From: Acidobacteriota bacterium
GTDB lineage: Bacteria > Acidobacteriota > Terriglobia > Acidiferrales > UBA7541
Reading direction: 5' to 3'
DNA: 64,000 nt
NCBI GenBank assembly: GCA_003225295.1
Contig: QHYZ01000078.1
Coordinates: 33,101-97,100 of the forward strand
The translations under genes and the position numbers were made by a program. This document shows positions 16,405 through 25,092 of the stretch, piece after piece. The notes beneath the pieces are model-generated. The model searched no databases, had not been told where the DNA came from, and saw only the letters and a list, made by a program, of their open reading frames with translations. The first letter of the stretch is position 1. Every line of letters begins with the position of its first letter.

Positions 16405-17975
16405 TCAGCGGCTGTGGTTTGGATGAAGAGACGTGAGGAAGTTGTAGTTGCCGGTGGAGGGAAGATCGAGGGGGCAGAGCGAGCGGCGGTGAACGGAAAC
16501 GACATCGTTGAACCACAGGGGCAAATAGGGAAGATCGTCCGCCAGAATTTTCTGAACTTCACTGCATAAGGCTTTCCTTCTTTCCTGATTCATTTCCACG
16601 CGAATCTGGTCCGTCAGCGCGTCTACGCGAGCGTTGTGATAGTGCCCGCGATTGGCGCCGTCCGGCGGAAAGCGCTTCGACGAGAAAGCATATTCAAAAA
16701 AGTCCGGATCGGTGTTGGCGCCAACCCAGCGCTGGTAGGTGATCTGGAAATTTCCCTTGGCAACGTCGGAGAACAGCGTGGCAAGCTCAAGCGGCCGCAG
16801 TTCAAGTTGGATGCCCACGCGGCGCCATTGTTCCTGAAAGGCCGCGCCAATGAGGCGGGCTTGCTCTTCCGTCGAGCATTTCAACGTGAGATGCGCGCGG
16901 ATTCCGTCCTGCTTGCGAGGGAAACCCGCAGCGTCGAGTACCTGTTCGGCGCGAGCAGGATCGTACGGATACTGCGCGACATTCGGTTCGGCGGCCCAGT
17001 GATCCGGGGGCAGAGCGCCCCCAGCCAGCTTCGCCTGGCCACGGAGGAGATAGCGAATGAGCGCTTCGCGGTCGGTCGCCAACGCAAGGAGCTTGGCGAA
17101 TTTCGCGATGAGACAAGACCGCATCTTCGAGGTTGAACCCCAGATAGGAAAAATTCGCGCCAGTGCGGTCGCTCACGGCGAGATCAGGCTGGCGCGCAAG
17201 GACGGGAATGATATCCGGAGAAAGGGAACTCATCTCCAGATCGGCAGAGCCCTTGCGAAGTTCGAGGGCACGGACGACGCCGTCGGGCACGACTCGGAAT
17301 CGCACTCTAGCGATCCGCGGTGCATCATGGAAGTATTCAGGATTGCGCTCCAGGACAACTTCTTCGTCCTGCGATTGCTGCAGGAAGCGAAAGGGACCGG
17401 AGCCTATGGGGTGACGAGAAAAGTCGGCGCTAGCATTCGCGGGAACGATGCCAATGGCGGAGGGGATGAGGTTGACGCTGAAGGAAGCATAAGGCTGGCT
17501 CAAATGAAAGATGACCGTGGCGTCGTCAGGCGCTTCGACGGAGGTGACCAGGCGAAGGGCTCCGCGTTTCGGGGACTTGTTGGCGGGATTCATGATGAAA
17601 TCGAAAGTTGCTTTGACGTCGGCCGAAGTAAGCGCGGCCATCATGGAAGCGAACACCGCGGCGAAGATGGAAGACGTAGGTGAGGGCGTCGGGAGTTGAC
17701 CAGGATTCGGCAAGATCTCCGTGGAAATACATTTGATTGTCGCGCTCCAGCAAGCCACTAAAGAGGAGTCCATCGATGCGTTGGGATTGCGAATCGGTGG
17801 CAAAGCGCGGGTCGAGGTTGGTGGGGCTGGCTTCAATGAGGAAGGTGAGCGAGGAAGAGTCATGGTGAGCTGGGCGTGAACAGGAAGAGACACAGAACGA
17901 AACAATGAGGAAAGGCAGCAAGGAAGTAACCAGGAGATGGAACTTGGAGAGGAGGCGGTTAGCGCGGTGGGGCAT
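16405..17975 (-). pseudogene. Peptide ABC-transporter substrate-binding lipoprotein (SBP_bac_5), two frameshifts
   Basis: All parts of one periplasmic solute-binding protein are present but in three frames. The N-terminus (ATG 17975) has a lipoprotein signal with Cys32 after VSS and the family segment VFHLRRGVRFHDGR. Near 17630 the frame moves by +1 (or -2) and continues with LTSADVKATFDFIMNP and HPIGSGPFRFLQQS. Near 17085-17090 one extra base moves the frame again, and the protein continues with LALATDREALIRYLLRGQAK to a stop at 16405. Both shifts go the same way, so neither corrects the other. No permease or ATPase gene is adjacent. The 17-bp overlap with anmK suggests co-transcription with mutS and anmK. 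Sequencing error is possible at each site. Confidence 0.82.
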
Positions 17976-19140
17976 AGGAGATTTTCCCGAGGATCGCCAG
18001 GCCACGGGCGCCGGTTGCGGACGGCAGGTTTGCCGGGCGCCGGTGCAGTGTTTCGTAGGCGAGAAGGGCGAAGGCCAAAGCTTCCTTGGCGTCTTCGGGA
18101 ATGCCGAGACGCCCAGAGGGCAGGACTTCGATGCCGGGAAGGGCGGCGGCAAGTTGGGCGAGTATTAACGGATTGTGCGCTCCACCGCCGGAAACAATGA
18201 GTTGCTGAATTTTTGTTGTGGGTAATACGAAGCGATTTAAGGCATCGACGACCGAGAGCGCGGTAAAGATTGTAGCTGCGCGGATGAGATCATTGGGACT
18301 GGCGCGATAGTGGCGGCCGAGACTGAAGAGCATCTTTAGGTAGGCACGGCCATAGTATTCGCGGCCGGTGGATTTGGGTGGTACCAGCTTCAGATAGGGA
18401 TCGCCCAGGAGGTCGTCGAGCAGCGCGGGGAGGCTGCGGCCTTGCATGGCCAGGCGGGCGTTCTTGTCAAAACGCCGGCGCCCTTGTGTGAAATGCGCGA
18501 CCAGGGCGTCGATGAGCATGTTGGCGGGGCCGGTATCGAAGGCCAGGACCTGCTGTGGCTTGGCGGCGCGAGGGAGCACCGTTATGTTGGCGATGCCTCC
18601 GAGGTTGAGGGAAATGCGGCCCAGCTTCGCGTGGCGGTAGAGAAGATAGTCTGCGTAAGGAACCAGAGGCGCGCCCTGTCCACGGAGGGCCATGTCCGCG
18701 GGACGAAAATCGCCGACGGTGGTGATGCCGGTGCGCGCGGCGATCACTGATGGCTCACCAATTTGAAGCGTGGATGCTGTTGGCGAACCGAAATACGGCA
18801 TCGGGCGCCCCTGATGGAAGATGGTCTGGCCGTGACTTCCGACTAAGGCGATCTTCGATAGCGCCACTCGAAACTGCCGGCAAGCGGCAATAGCGGCCCC
18901 TGCAAAGAGTTCGCCCAAACGAAAATTCAACTGACTGAGAGCGCCCGCGATGAGGGGGCGCTGTTCGGCAACGCGAAGAATTTCCTTTCGAAGCGCAGGA
19001 GGATATTTGACGGAGGCGTGGCCAAGCAGTCTGGCGTTCAGGTTTGGGGGCGCCCCGGAGATGCGCACCAACGCAACGTCGATTCCATCCGCGGATGTTC
19101 CGGACATCATGCCGAGAACGAGCTTGGATTTTCCGTTCAT
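17959..19140 (-). CDS. anmK: Anhydro-N-acetylmuramic acid kinase
   Basis: 393 residues, normal for AnmK, which hydrolyses and phosphorylates 1,6-anhydro-MurNAc to MurNAc-6-phosphate in cell-wall recycling. N-terminal GMMSGTSADGIDVALV is the ATP/sugar signature; also present are LVGSHGQTIFHQ, TVGDFRPADMALRGQGAPLVPYAD (shortened here to the core DFRPADMALRGQGAP), NLGGIANITVLP and FDTGPANMLID. The ATG overlaps the mutS stop (ATGA). The downstream peptide-binding lipoprotein would fit murein peptide uptake, though that gene is broken. Confidence 0.94.
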   Translation of the reverse strand: MNGKSKLVLGMMSGTSADGIDVALVRISGAPPNLNARLLGHASVKYPPALRKEILRVAEQRPLIAGALSQLNFRLGELFAGAAIAACRQFRVALSKIALVGSHGQTIFHQGRPMPYFGSPTASTLQIGEPSVIAARTGITTVGDFRPADMALRGQGAPLVPYADYLLYRHAKLGRISLNLGGIANITVLPRAAKPQQVLAFDTGPANMLIDALVAHFTQGRRRFDKNARLAMQGRSLPALLDDLLGDPYLKLVPPKSTGREYYGRAYLKMLFSLGRHYRASPNDLIRAATIFTALSVVDALNRFVLPTTKIQQLIVSGGGAHNPLILAQLAAALPGIEVLPSGRLGIPEDAKEALAFALLAYETLHRRPANLPSATGARGLAILGKISYAPPR

Positions 19141-21803
19141 GAGATTTGTTTTTTCAGTTCAGCGAGGAGATTCAAAGCGTCGAGAGGCTTCAATTGGTCG
19201 AGGTCCGCGCCACGCAGCTTTTCGAGCACCTGGTGATCGAGTGCGGTGAACAGCACCTCCTGATTGCCGTTCTTGTGCGCAGTGCCGGAGCCGACTGGAG
19301 AAAGGGTTTCGCTGAGTTCGTGCTCGCTCTGCTCATGTCTTTTCAAGACCTCGCGGGCGCGCTTGATCACGCTGTGAGGCAGGCCGGCGAGCCGGGCAAC
19401 TTCGATACCGTAGCTTTTATCAGCGCTGCCGGGCTCGACGCGGCGCAGGAAAATGATCTCGCTGGGCGTCTCCTTCGCGGAGACGTGGACGTTCTTCACC
19501 GCCGGGAGAAGGTCGGCAAGCTCCGTCAGTTCGTGATAATGCGTGGCGAAAAGCGTACGCGCGCGGATGTGCTTCTGGAGATGCTCGACCACCGCCCAAG
19601 CAATGGACAGACCATCGAAGGTAGCCGTGCCGCGGCCGACTTCATCGAGAAGAACAAGGCTCGCAGGTGTGGCATGGTTGAGAATGGCCGCGACTTCGCT
19701 CATTTCCACGAGGAATGTGGAGCGGCCACGCGCGAGATTATCGCTTGCGCCGATGCGCGTGAAGATGCGGTCGGTGATGGGCAGCTTCGCCTGACGCGCG
19801 GGGACGAACGAGCCGATCTGGGCCATCAGCACAATGAGCGCAGACTGGCGAAGATAGGTAGACTTGCCGCCCATGTTCGGACCGGTGATGAGAAGAAGTT
19901 GCTGACGACCGGGCTCAAAGCAAAGGTCGTTGGGAACAAAGCGCTCGCCTTTTTGCCGGAGAAGTTCCTCGATCACGGGATGCCGGCCGGCAATGATCAG
20001 AAGCTCACCGGCGGAGCTGAGTTCCGGCCGGGAGTATCCGCGATCGGCAGCCAACTTTGCGAACGACGTCAGCACATCAAGCTGCGCCACGGCGGCAGCT
20101 GTACGCCGCAATCGCGCCGCCTGGGAGGCCACCGAAGAACGCACATCGATAAAAAGTTGACGCTCAATCTCGAGGATGCGCTCATCCGCGGCAAGGATCT
20201 TCCGCTCATATTCTCTTAGTTCCGTGGAAGTAAAACGTTCGGCATTGACAAGCGTCTGTTTGCGCTCGTAGTCCGCCGGGGCCAGATGCAGGTTTGGTTT
20301 TGAGATTTCAATGTAATAGCCAAAAATTTGATTGTAGCGAATCTTTAGCGAGCCGATGCCCGAGCGTTTGCGCTCGCGCTCTTCCATCGCGGCGATGATC
20401 TGTTTGCTGCGCTGACTGAGGTCGCGAAGTTCATCGAGCTCGGGGTTGTAGCCGCTGCGAATCATTCCGGGATCGGTGGCCAGGGCCGGCGGCTCGTCGG
20501 CGATGGCGCGCTCGAGGCGTTCGCGGACATCGGCGAGCTCGTCAATTTCCTCGTGGAGGTGACGAAGAAGTTCGCTGCCGCCGGCGGGAGGCGGAGTAAG
20601 GAAATTCTTCAGCACCGGCAGTTGCGTGAGCGATTTGCGAAGGGCCACCAGTTCGCGCGGCGCCGCGAGACCCAGGGTGATGCGGCCGGTCAGCCGCTCC
20701 AGATCGAGGATGCCTTTGAGCTCCTTGCGAATCTCGCCGCGGACAACGGTTTGCTGAACAAGGTGGGTGACGGCCGCGAGGCGCGCCTCGATGGCTTCGG
20801 GATCGATGAGCGGACGGAGAAGCCACGAACGCAAAAGGCGAGCGCCCATGCCGGTAACGGTGACGTCGAGAGCAGCGATCAGCGTCGTAGGACCAGGGGA
20901 ACGAGTGCTCTCCTCCAGGAAGATGGGTGCGAGAAGTTCAAGGTTTCGAACGGAAACGGGATCGAGCACCAGAGAGTTGCGCAGCTCGTAATAACGGACA
21001 CGGTCGAGATGTCGGAGAGCGTCGCCGTTGGCCGCATCGTCACCCCGGGCAGCATTTTCACGGAGGTAATGAACGATGGCTCCGGCCGCCGAGAGGGCTT
21101 GCGGGCGATCATCGAAGCCGAAGCCAGTAAGTTCGGCGACATCAAACTGTTCGCGGAGGATGCGCTCGGCATATTCGCGCTGAAAGATCCAGTCTTCGAG
21201 GTGTGATTCCACGCCGCCGACGCCTTCAAGGGGGGCTCCCTCGAATAACTGTTGCGGCCGGGGAAGGAGGGTTTCCCTGGGATGCAGAAGCTGGAGTTGG
21301 TCGCGAAGAGCGTCATCAGCATCCGCGCCGGAGAATTCGGTAGCCTGAAATTCACCAGTGGAAAGATCGACGAAAGCGAGGCCGATGGGCGAACCGGAGG
21401 CATGTTTGGCGACAGATGCGAGGAAATTGTTTTCCCGGGCGTCGAGCAGAGCGCCGTCGGTGGCGGTACCCGGAGTGATGATCCGCACGACGTCGCGACG
21501 GACGAGTTTCTTGCCCGGTCCAGGCTGCTCCATCTGATCGCAGATCGCGATTTTGAAGCCGGCGCGGATCAGACGCGCAATGTAGCCTTCGGCGGCGTGG
21601 TACGGCACGCCACACATGGGAATAGGCTGGCCCTTTTCTCGGTTGCGCGAGGTGAGAGTGATCTGGAGTTCGCGCGCTGCGATGATCGCGTCTTCGTAGA
21701 AGAGTTCGTAAAAATCGCCAAGGCGGAAGAGCAGTAGAGCGTGGGGGTAGCGCGCCTTGATGGCGTGATACTGCTGCATCAGCGGTGTCGTCGGCTCGCT
21801 CAT
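19137..21803 (-). CDS. mutS: DNA mismatch repair protein MutS
   Basis: 888 residues with the full MutS1 layout: mismatch-recognition domain with the F-x-E motif in RLGDFYELFYEDA (Phe31, Glu33), connector, core and lever domains, clamp (YNQIFGYYIEISK), then the ABC-type ATPase with Walker A TGPNMGGKSTYLRQ, the RGRSTFLVEM signature and Walker B LVLLDEVGRGTATFDG, and the helix-turn-helix dimerisation region near the C-terminus. The last residues (LNLLAELKKQIS) match the usual MutS tail. No mutL is in the window. It lies 22 bp after the oligopeptidase gene. Confidence 0.97.
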   Translation of the reverse strand: MSEPTTPLMQQYHAIKARYPHALLLFRLGDFYELFYEDAIIAARELQITLTSRNREKGQPIPMCGVPYHAAEGYIARLIRAGFKIAICDQMEQPGPGKKLVRRDVVRIITPGTATDGALLDARENNFLASVAKHASGSPIGLAFVDLSTGEFQATEFSGADADDALRDQLQLLHPRETLLPRPQQLFEGAPLEGVGGVESHLEDWIFQREYAERILREQFDVAELTGFGFDDRPQALSAAGAIVHYLRENAARGDDAANGDALRHLDRVRYYELRNSLVLDPVSVRNLELLAPIFLEESTRSPGPTTLIAALDVTVTGMGARLLRSWLLRPLIDPEAIEARLAAVTHLVQQTVVRGEIRKELKGILDLERLTGRITLGLAAPRELVALRKSLTQLPVLKNFLTPPPAGGSELLRHLHEEIDELADVRERLERAIADEPPALATDPGMIRSGYNPELDELRDLSQRSKQIIAAMEERERKRSGIGSLKIRYNQIFGYYIEISKPNLHLAPADYERKQTLVNAERFTSTELREYERKILAADERILEIERQLFIDVRSSVASQAARLRRTAAAVAQLDVLTSFAKLAADRGYSRPELSSAGELLIIAGRHPVIEELLRQKGERFVPNDLCFEPGRQQLLLITGPNMGGKSTYLRQSALIVLMAQIGSFVPARQAKLPITDRIFTRIGASDNLARGRSTFLVEMSEVAAILNHATPASLVLLDEVGRGTATFDGLSIAWAVVEHLQKHIRARTLFATHYHELTELADLLPAVKNVHVSAKETPSEIIFLRRVEPGSADKSYGIEVARLAGLPHSVIKRAREVLKRHEQSEHELSETLSPVGSGTAHKNGNQEVLFTALDHQVLEKLRGADLDQLKPLDALNLLAELKKQIS

Positions 21804-21824
21804 TCGTCGCGCGTCAGTGGATAG

Positions 21825-23960
21825 TCATTCCTTTACGCCTAGGTGCGCCAGGAAGAAAGCACAATCCAGGGCCATCTCGCGCAAATAGTCATAGCGGCCG
21901 GAAGCGCCGCCGTGTCCCGCGCCCATGTTGATTTTCAGCAGTAACGGATTCGAATCGGTTTTCAACGTGCGCATTTTCGCAAGGTATTTTGCCGGCTCCC
22001 AGTACATCACCTGGCTGTCGTTCAACCCCGTCTTTACCAACATCGCCGGGTAGGGCTTGCGCTCCAGGTTGGTGTACGGACACCAAGACTTCATGTAGAA
22101 ATAATCTTCTGCGATTTGCGGATTGCCCCATTCTTCATATTCGGCGACAGTCAGCGGGAGAGATGCGTCGAGCATGGTGTTCAACACGTCCACGAAGGGC
22201 ACATGACTGATGACCATGCGAAAAAGATCGGGGCGCATGTTGGCCACCGCTCCCATGAGCAGGCCTCCGGCGCTGCCGCCTTCAATGACAAGTTTTTCCG
22301 GCGTCGTGTAGCGCTCTGCAATCAAGTATTCGGCAGCGCCGATGAAGTCCGTGAAGGTATTGCGTTTTTGTTTCATACGGCCGACGTCGTGCCACGGCTT
22401 TCCAAGTTCACCGCCGCCGCGGACGTGAGCGACGACGTAGATCACGCCACGGTCCAGCAAGCTGAGCCGATGCGAGCTGAAATTGACCGGCACGGAGATT
22501 CCGTAGCTGCCGTAACCATAGAGAAGGAGCGGGGCAGAGCCATCGCGGGGCGTATCGCGCCGGCGGACGATGGAAAGAGGGACGCGCGTGCCGTCGGGAG
22601 CGGCGGCATGCAGACGCTCGCTAACGTATTGGGCAGGATCGTACCCTCCAAGAACGGGTTGCTGCTTCCGAAGACGTCGCTCGCGTGTGCATACGTCATA
22701 GTCAAAGATAGAGCGAGGAGTCACGAGCGACTCATATTGGAATCGCACTTGCGAGGTGTCGAATTCCGGATTTTCCCCGATGGAAGCGTTGTAGGCGGGC
22801 TCGGCGAACTCGATGCGATGCGATGCCGCAAGAACATTTGGGGCGACCGCGGTCAAATCCACGATGCGAAGATGCGGGAGGCCGCCCTCGCGTTCAAAAA
22901 GCACGAGGTGGTTCCGGAAAGCCTCCGCGGCAGCCAGCATGACGTCCGGGCGATGGGGGATGATCTCACGCCAGGATTCTCGGCCAGCTTCGCTCACCGG
23001 GGCGGTCACCAAGCGGAAGGTGCGCCCTCCGGAATTCGTGCGAATGTAAAACACTCCGTCATTGGCATTCGGGGCCGGCCCGCCATGGTGGTCGGCGTAA
23101 TACTCATGGTTGTCTTCGCGCGGACTGATAAGCCGGAATTCTCCGGTGGGTTGACCGGCGCGCAAGAAACGGACTTCGCTGGCTGTATGACTCGCGATGG
23201 TGAGAAGTAGAAAAGCACCGCTGCGCGTGCGGTGTATTTCGATTCGAAACCGCTCGTCGATTTCCTCGAAGAGCAAGGGGTCCGGTTCCGTGGCCCCCAG
23301 AACGTGCCGGTAGAGGCGGTGAGAGCGCTTCGTGGTTTCGTCCTCAACGGTGTAGAACAGCGTGCGATTGTCGGAGGCCCAGGCAACACTGGTGACGCGC
23401 TCGACACGCTCGGGAAAGATGGTCCCGGTGCGCAGATCTTTCATCTCGAGCGTGAATTGGCGGAATCCCGTGGTATCGGTCGAATAAGCGAGCAGGCCAT
23501 TATCTTCACTGACTTCCAAGCAACCCAATCCAAGAAAAGAATGGCCTTCTGCAAACAGATTCAGGTCGAGTAGCAGTTCTTCCGCTGAGCCTTCCCCGTC
23601 GCGTCGCCGGCAATGGAACGGGTACTGCTTTCCCTCTGCGGTCCGCGTGAAATAGAGATAGCCACGCAGGCTATACGGAACGGAAAGATCGGTTTGCAGG
23701 ATGCGCCCCAGCATCTCCTGATAAAGCTTCTCCTGAAATGTCTCGGTGGGCTTTAGCATGGCATCGGTATACGAGTTTTCCGCCTGCAGATAGGCCATCA
23801 CTTCGGGGTTTTCTTTGTGGCGCAGCCAAGCGTAATGGTCGACGCGGCGATCGCCATGCAAAACATACTCCACGGGTTCGCGCCGGGCGACCGGGGGCTT
23901 CGGAATTGTACCCGCCGCAGGTTCCTGGGCTGGCGTCGCGGTATTGGCGTCCGGACTCAT
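21825..23960 (-). CDS. ptrB: Oligopeptidase B (S9A prolyl oligopeptidase family)
   Basis: 711 residues. An N-terminal beta-propeller (HYAWLRHKENPEVMAYLQAE, EVSEDNGLLAYSTDTTG) and a C-terminal alpha/beta hydrolase domain. The catalytic triad is visible: Ser in VIEGGSAGGLLMGA, Asp in TGLNDSQVMYWEPAKY and His in MGAGHGGASGRYD. The pattern LLLYGYGSYGI and VAHVRGGGELG matches oligopeptidase B, which cleaves short peptides after Arg or Lys. No convincing signal peptide, so probably cytosolic. It heads the mutS-anmK unit and is divergent from the CYTH gene. Confidence 0.92.
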   Translation of the reverse strand: MSPDANTATPAQEPAAGTIPKPPVARREPVEYVLHGDRRVDHYAWLRHKENPEVMAYLQAENSYTDAMLKPTETFQEKLYQEMLGRILQTDLSVPYSLRGYLYFTRTAEGKQYPFHCRRRDGEGSAEELLLDLNLFAEGHSFLGLGCLEVSEDNGLLAYSTDTTGFRQFTLEMKDLRTGTIFPERVERVTSVAWASDNRTLFYTVEDETTKRSHRLYRHVLGATEPDPLLFEEIDERFRIEIHRTRSGAFLLLTIASHTASEVRFLRAGQPTGEFRLISPREDNHEYYADHHGGPAPNANDGVFYIRTNSGGRTFRLVTAPVSEAGRESWREIIPHRPDVMLAAAEAFRNHLVLFEREGGLPHLRIVDLTAVAPNVLAASHRIEFAEPAYNASIGENPEFDTSQVRFQYESLVTPRSIFDYDVCTRERRLRKQQPVLGGYDPAQYVSERLHAAAPDGTRVPLSIVRRRDTPRDGSAPLLLYGYGSYGISVPVNFSSHRLSLLDRGVIYVVAHVRGGGELGKPWHDVGRMKQKRNTFTDFIGAAEYLIAERYTTPEKLVIEGGSAGGLLMGAVANMRPDLFRMVISHVPFVDVLNTMLDASLPLTVAEYEEWGNPQIAEDYFYMKSWCPYTNLERKPYPAMLVKTGLNDSQVMYWEPAKYLAKMRTLKTDSNPLLLKINMGAGHGGASGRYDYLREMALDCAFFLAHLGVKE

Positions 23961-24028
23961 GCGCGTTCGCTATACTATCGGAACTCGGCGGCCGGAGAAA
24001 GCAGCCTCGGGCGGGCGTGAGAAATCCA

Positions 24029-24694
24029 ATGGCCAGAGAGACTGAAATCAAACTGCGAATCAGCAACGTGCCGGCGTTTCATCGGGCCTTGAAGCGGATC
24101 GGAGCTCGCCTCGCCGGCCCGGGAACCTCCAAAGTTCATGAGCAGAATGTAATTTTCGATACCCCGCAAGGTGGACTTGCCAAGCACGGGCAATTGCTGC
24201 GCATTCGCACGGAGACGCCAGAAGTGCGGGGGAAACCGAAGACGACTGCACCGCAGCAGCGCGTGGTGCTGACCTTCAAGCAGCCCATGGTGCTGCCGGC
24301 TGGTGCACAGACAGGAAGCGCATCTTCTGGGTCATACAAGGTCCGAGATGAGATTGAGGTGGAGGTCGCCGAGGGTGGAAATCTGACCAGAATTTTCGAG
24401 GGACTGGGGATGAGCGGCTGGTTCCGCTATGAAAAGTGCCGTACCACCTTTCGACTGCCCGTTTCCAAAGCCTGGGCCTTGGGTCTTCTGATTGAACTGG
24501 ACGAAACACCCATAGGGACCTTTGTGGAACTGGAGGGGCCCGCCGGGGCGATCGATCGAGCTGCCGCGGAGCTGGGGTTTTCGAAGCACGACTATCTCTC
24601 GAAGAATTATCTCCGCTTGTACATGGAAGAGTGCCGCCGGAAAGGCGTGCAACCGACTCACATGGTCTTTCGGAACCGCAAGAAACGCTGCTAA
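24029..24694 (+). CDS. CYTH-domain protein (class IV adenylate cyclase/thiamine-triphosphatase fold)
   Basis: 221 residues. The ATG at 24029 is followed at once by the CYTH hallmark ETEIKLR (ExExK), then paired basic and acidic strands of a tunnel fold: QNVIFDTPQGGLAKHGQLLRI, VVLTFKQP, RDEIEVEV, YEKCRTTF, IELDETPIGTFVELEGP and LSKNYLRLY. The family includes CyaB adenylate cyclases, thiamine triphosphatases and inorganic triphosphatases, so the substrate is a triphosphate but cannot be fixed from sequence. The open frame continues upstream without homology. An inverted repeat (TGACTT at 24696, AAGTCA at 24724) followed by a T-rich stretch lies just after the stop and may terminate it. Confidence 0.87.
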   Translation: MARETEIKLRISNVPAFHRALKRIGARLAGPGTSKVHEQNVIFDTPQGGLAKHGQLLRIRTETPEVRGKPKTTAPQQRVVLTFKQPMVLPAGAQTGSASSGSYKVRDEIEVEVAEGGNLTRIFEGLGMSGWFRYEKCRTTFRLPVSKAWALGLLIELDETPIGTFVELEGPAGAIDRAAAELGFSKHDYLSKNYLRLYMEECRRKGVQPTHMVFRNRKKRC

Positions 24695-24737
24695 GTGACT
24701 TGGGAACAAAAAAACCACTTTTAAAGTCATTCTTTTC

Positions 24738-24766
24738 TTGACAAGGCGAAGCACGCGGCTTATCAA
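24738..24766 (+). promoter_or_regulatory. Predicted sigma-70 promoter for the MgtE-like/Nramp-like pair
   Basis: A perfect -35 TTGACA (24738-24743), a 17-bp spacer and a -10 TATCAA (24761-24766, 4 of 6 matches). Transcription would start near 24773, leaving a leader of about 320 nt before the next gene. Confidence 0.65.
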
Positions 24767-24772
24767 TGCAAC

Positions 24773-25092
24773 TGTGACTGCGGAGCGGTCAGACCACGGA
24801 GTGATTTTCCTCTCAATGAGTGCGGGCAGCGAAGTCGAACCTGGCCCTGGTTGGGCCGGGCAGCAGGGGAGCCTGGAGTTGGTCCATCGGCTGAGTGTAG
24901 AGACGATATCGCGCGAGGCGCAAGCCACGGCGCGCGCGGTCGGATGGGGAGGGCTCACAGGCGGCTAAAGGTAAGTCCATTTGTGTGAGGTACTTGCCCG
25001 CGGCCGAGGTTCTTCGGTGTGCGGGTTTTTTGTTGCCGGGATGAGTTCAGCGGGGCGGGAAAGCCTCCGAGACGCGCGAGGAGGGAGAACGT
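24773..25092 (+). promoter_or_regulatory. Long structured 5' leader, candidate attenuator or riboswitch
   Basis: No credible gene lies in this 320-nt stretch. It contains clear hairpins (GACTGC with GCGGTC at about 24775-24790; CTGGCCC with GGGCCGG at about 24840-24860), a G-rich central part and an intrinsic terminator at 24997-25031, then the ribosome-binding site GGAGGGAG. A terminator between promoter and gene is the usual arrangement for metal- or metabolite-controlled attenuation. I could not match it to the M-box, the yybP-ykoY manganese switch or ydaO by their conserved core sequences, so its class is unassigned. Confidence 0.5.
24997..25031 (+). terminator. Intrinsic terminator inside the leader
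   Basis: CCCGC (24997-25001) pairs with GCGGG (25021-25025), with an inner CCGA/TCGG stem, followed by six T residues. It sits 62 bp before the MgtE-like start codon and about 300 bp after the CYTH stop, downstream of a good promoter. Confidence 0.75.

Noticed and set aside
19146..20219. Plus-strand frame of 357 codons opposite mutS
   Set aside because: Antisense to the conserved MutS ATPase and clamp domains, with no motif of its own.
22116..23210. Long plus-strand frame (364 codons) opposite the oligopeptidase gene
   Set aside because: It lies wholly within the well-supported S9A peptidase gene on the other strand; its translation has no recognisable domain and no ribosome-binding site. 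High GC content commonly keeps antisense frames open.
24840..24900. Similarity of the leader (GAACCTGG and GGGGAGCC segments) to the ydaO c-di-AMP riboswitch
   Set aside because: The conserved 3' core (ACCCGACAGCTAAC-like) is absent and the spacing does not fit. M-box and yybP-ykoY cores are also not found. Left as an unassigned leader.
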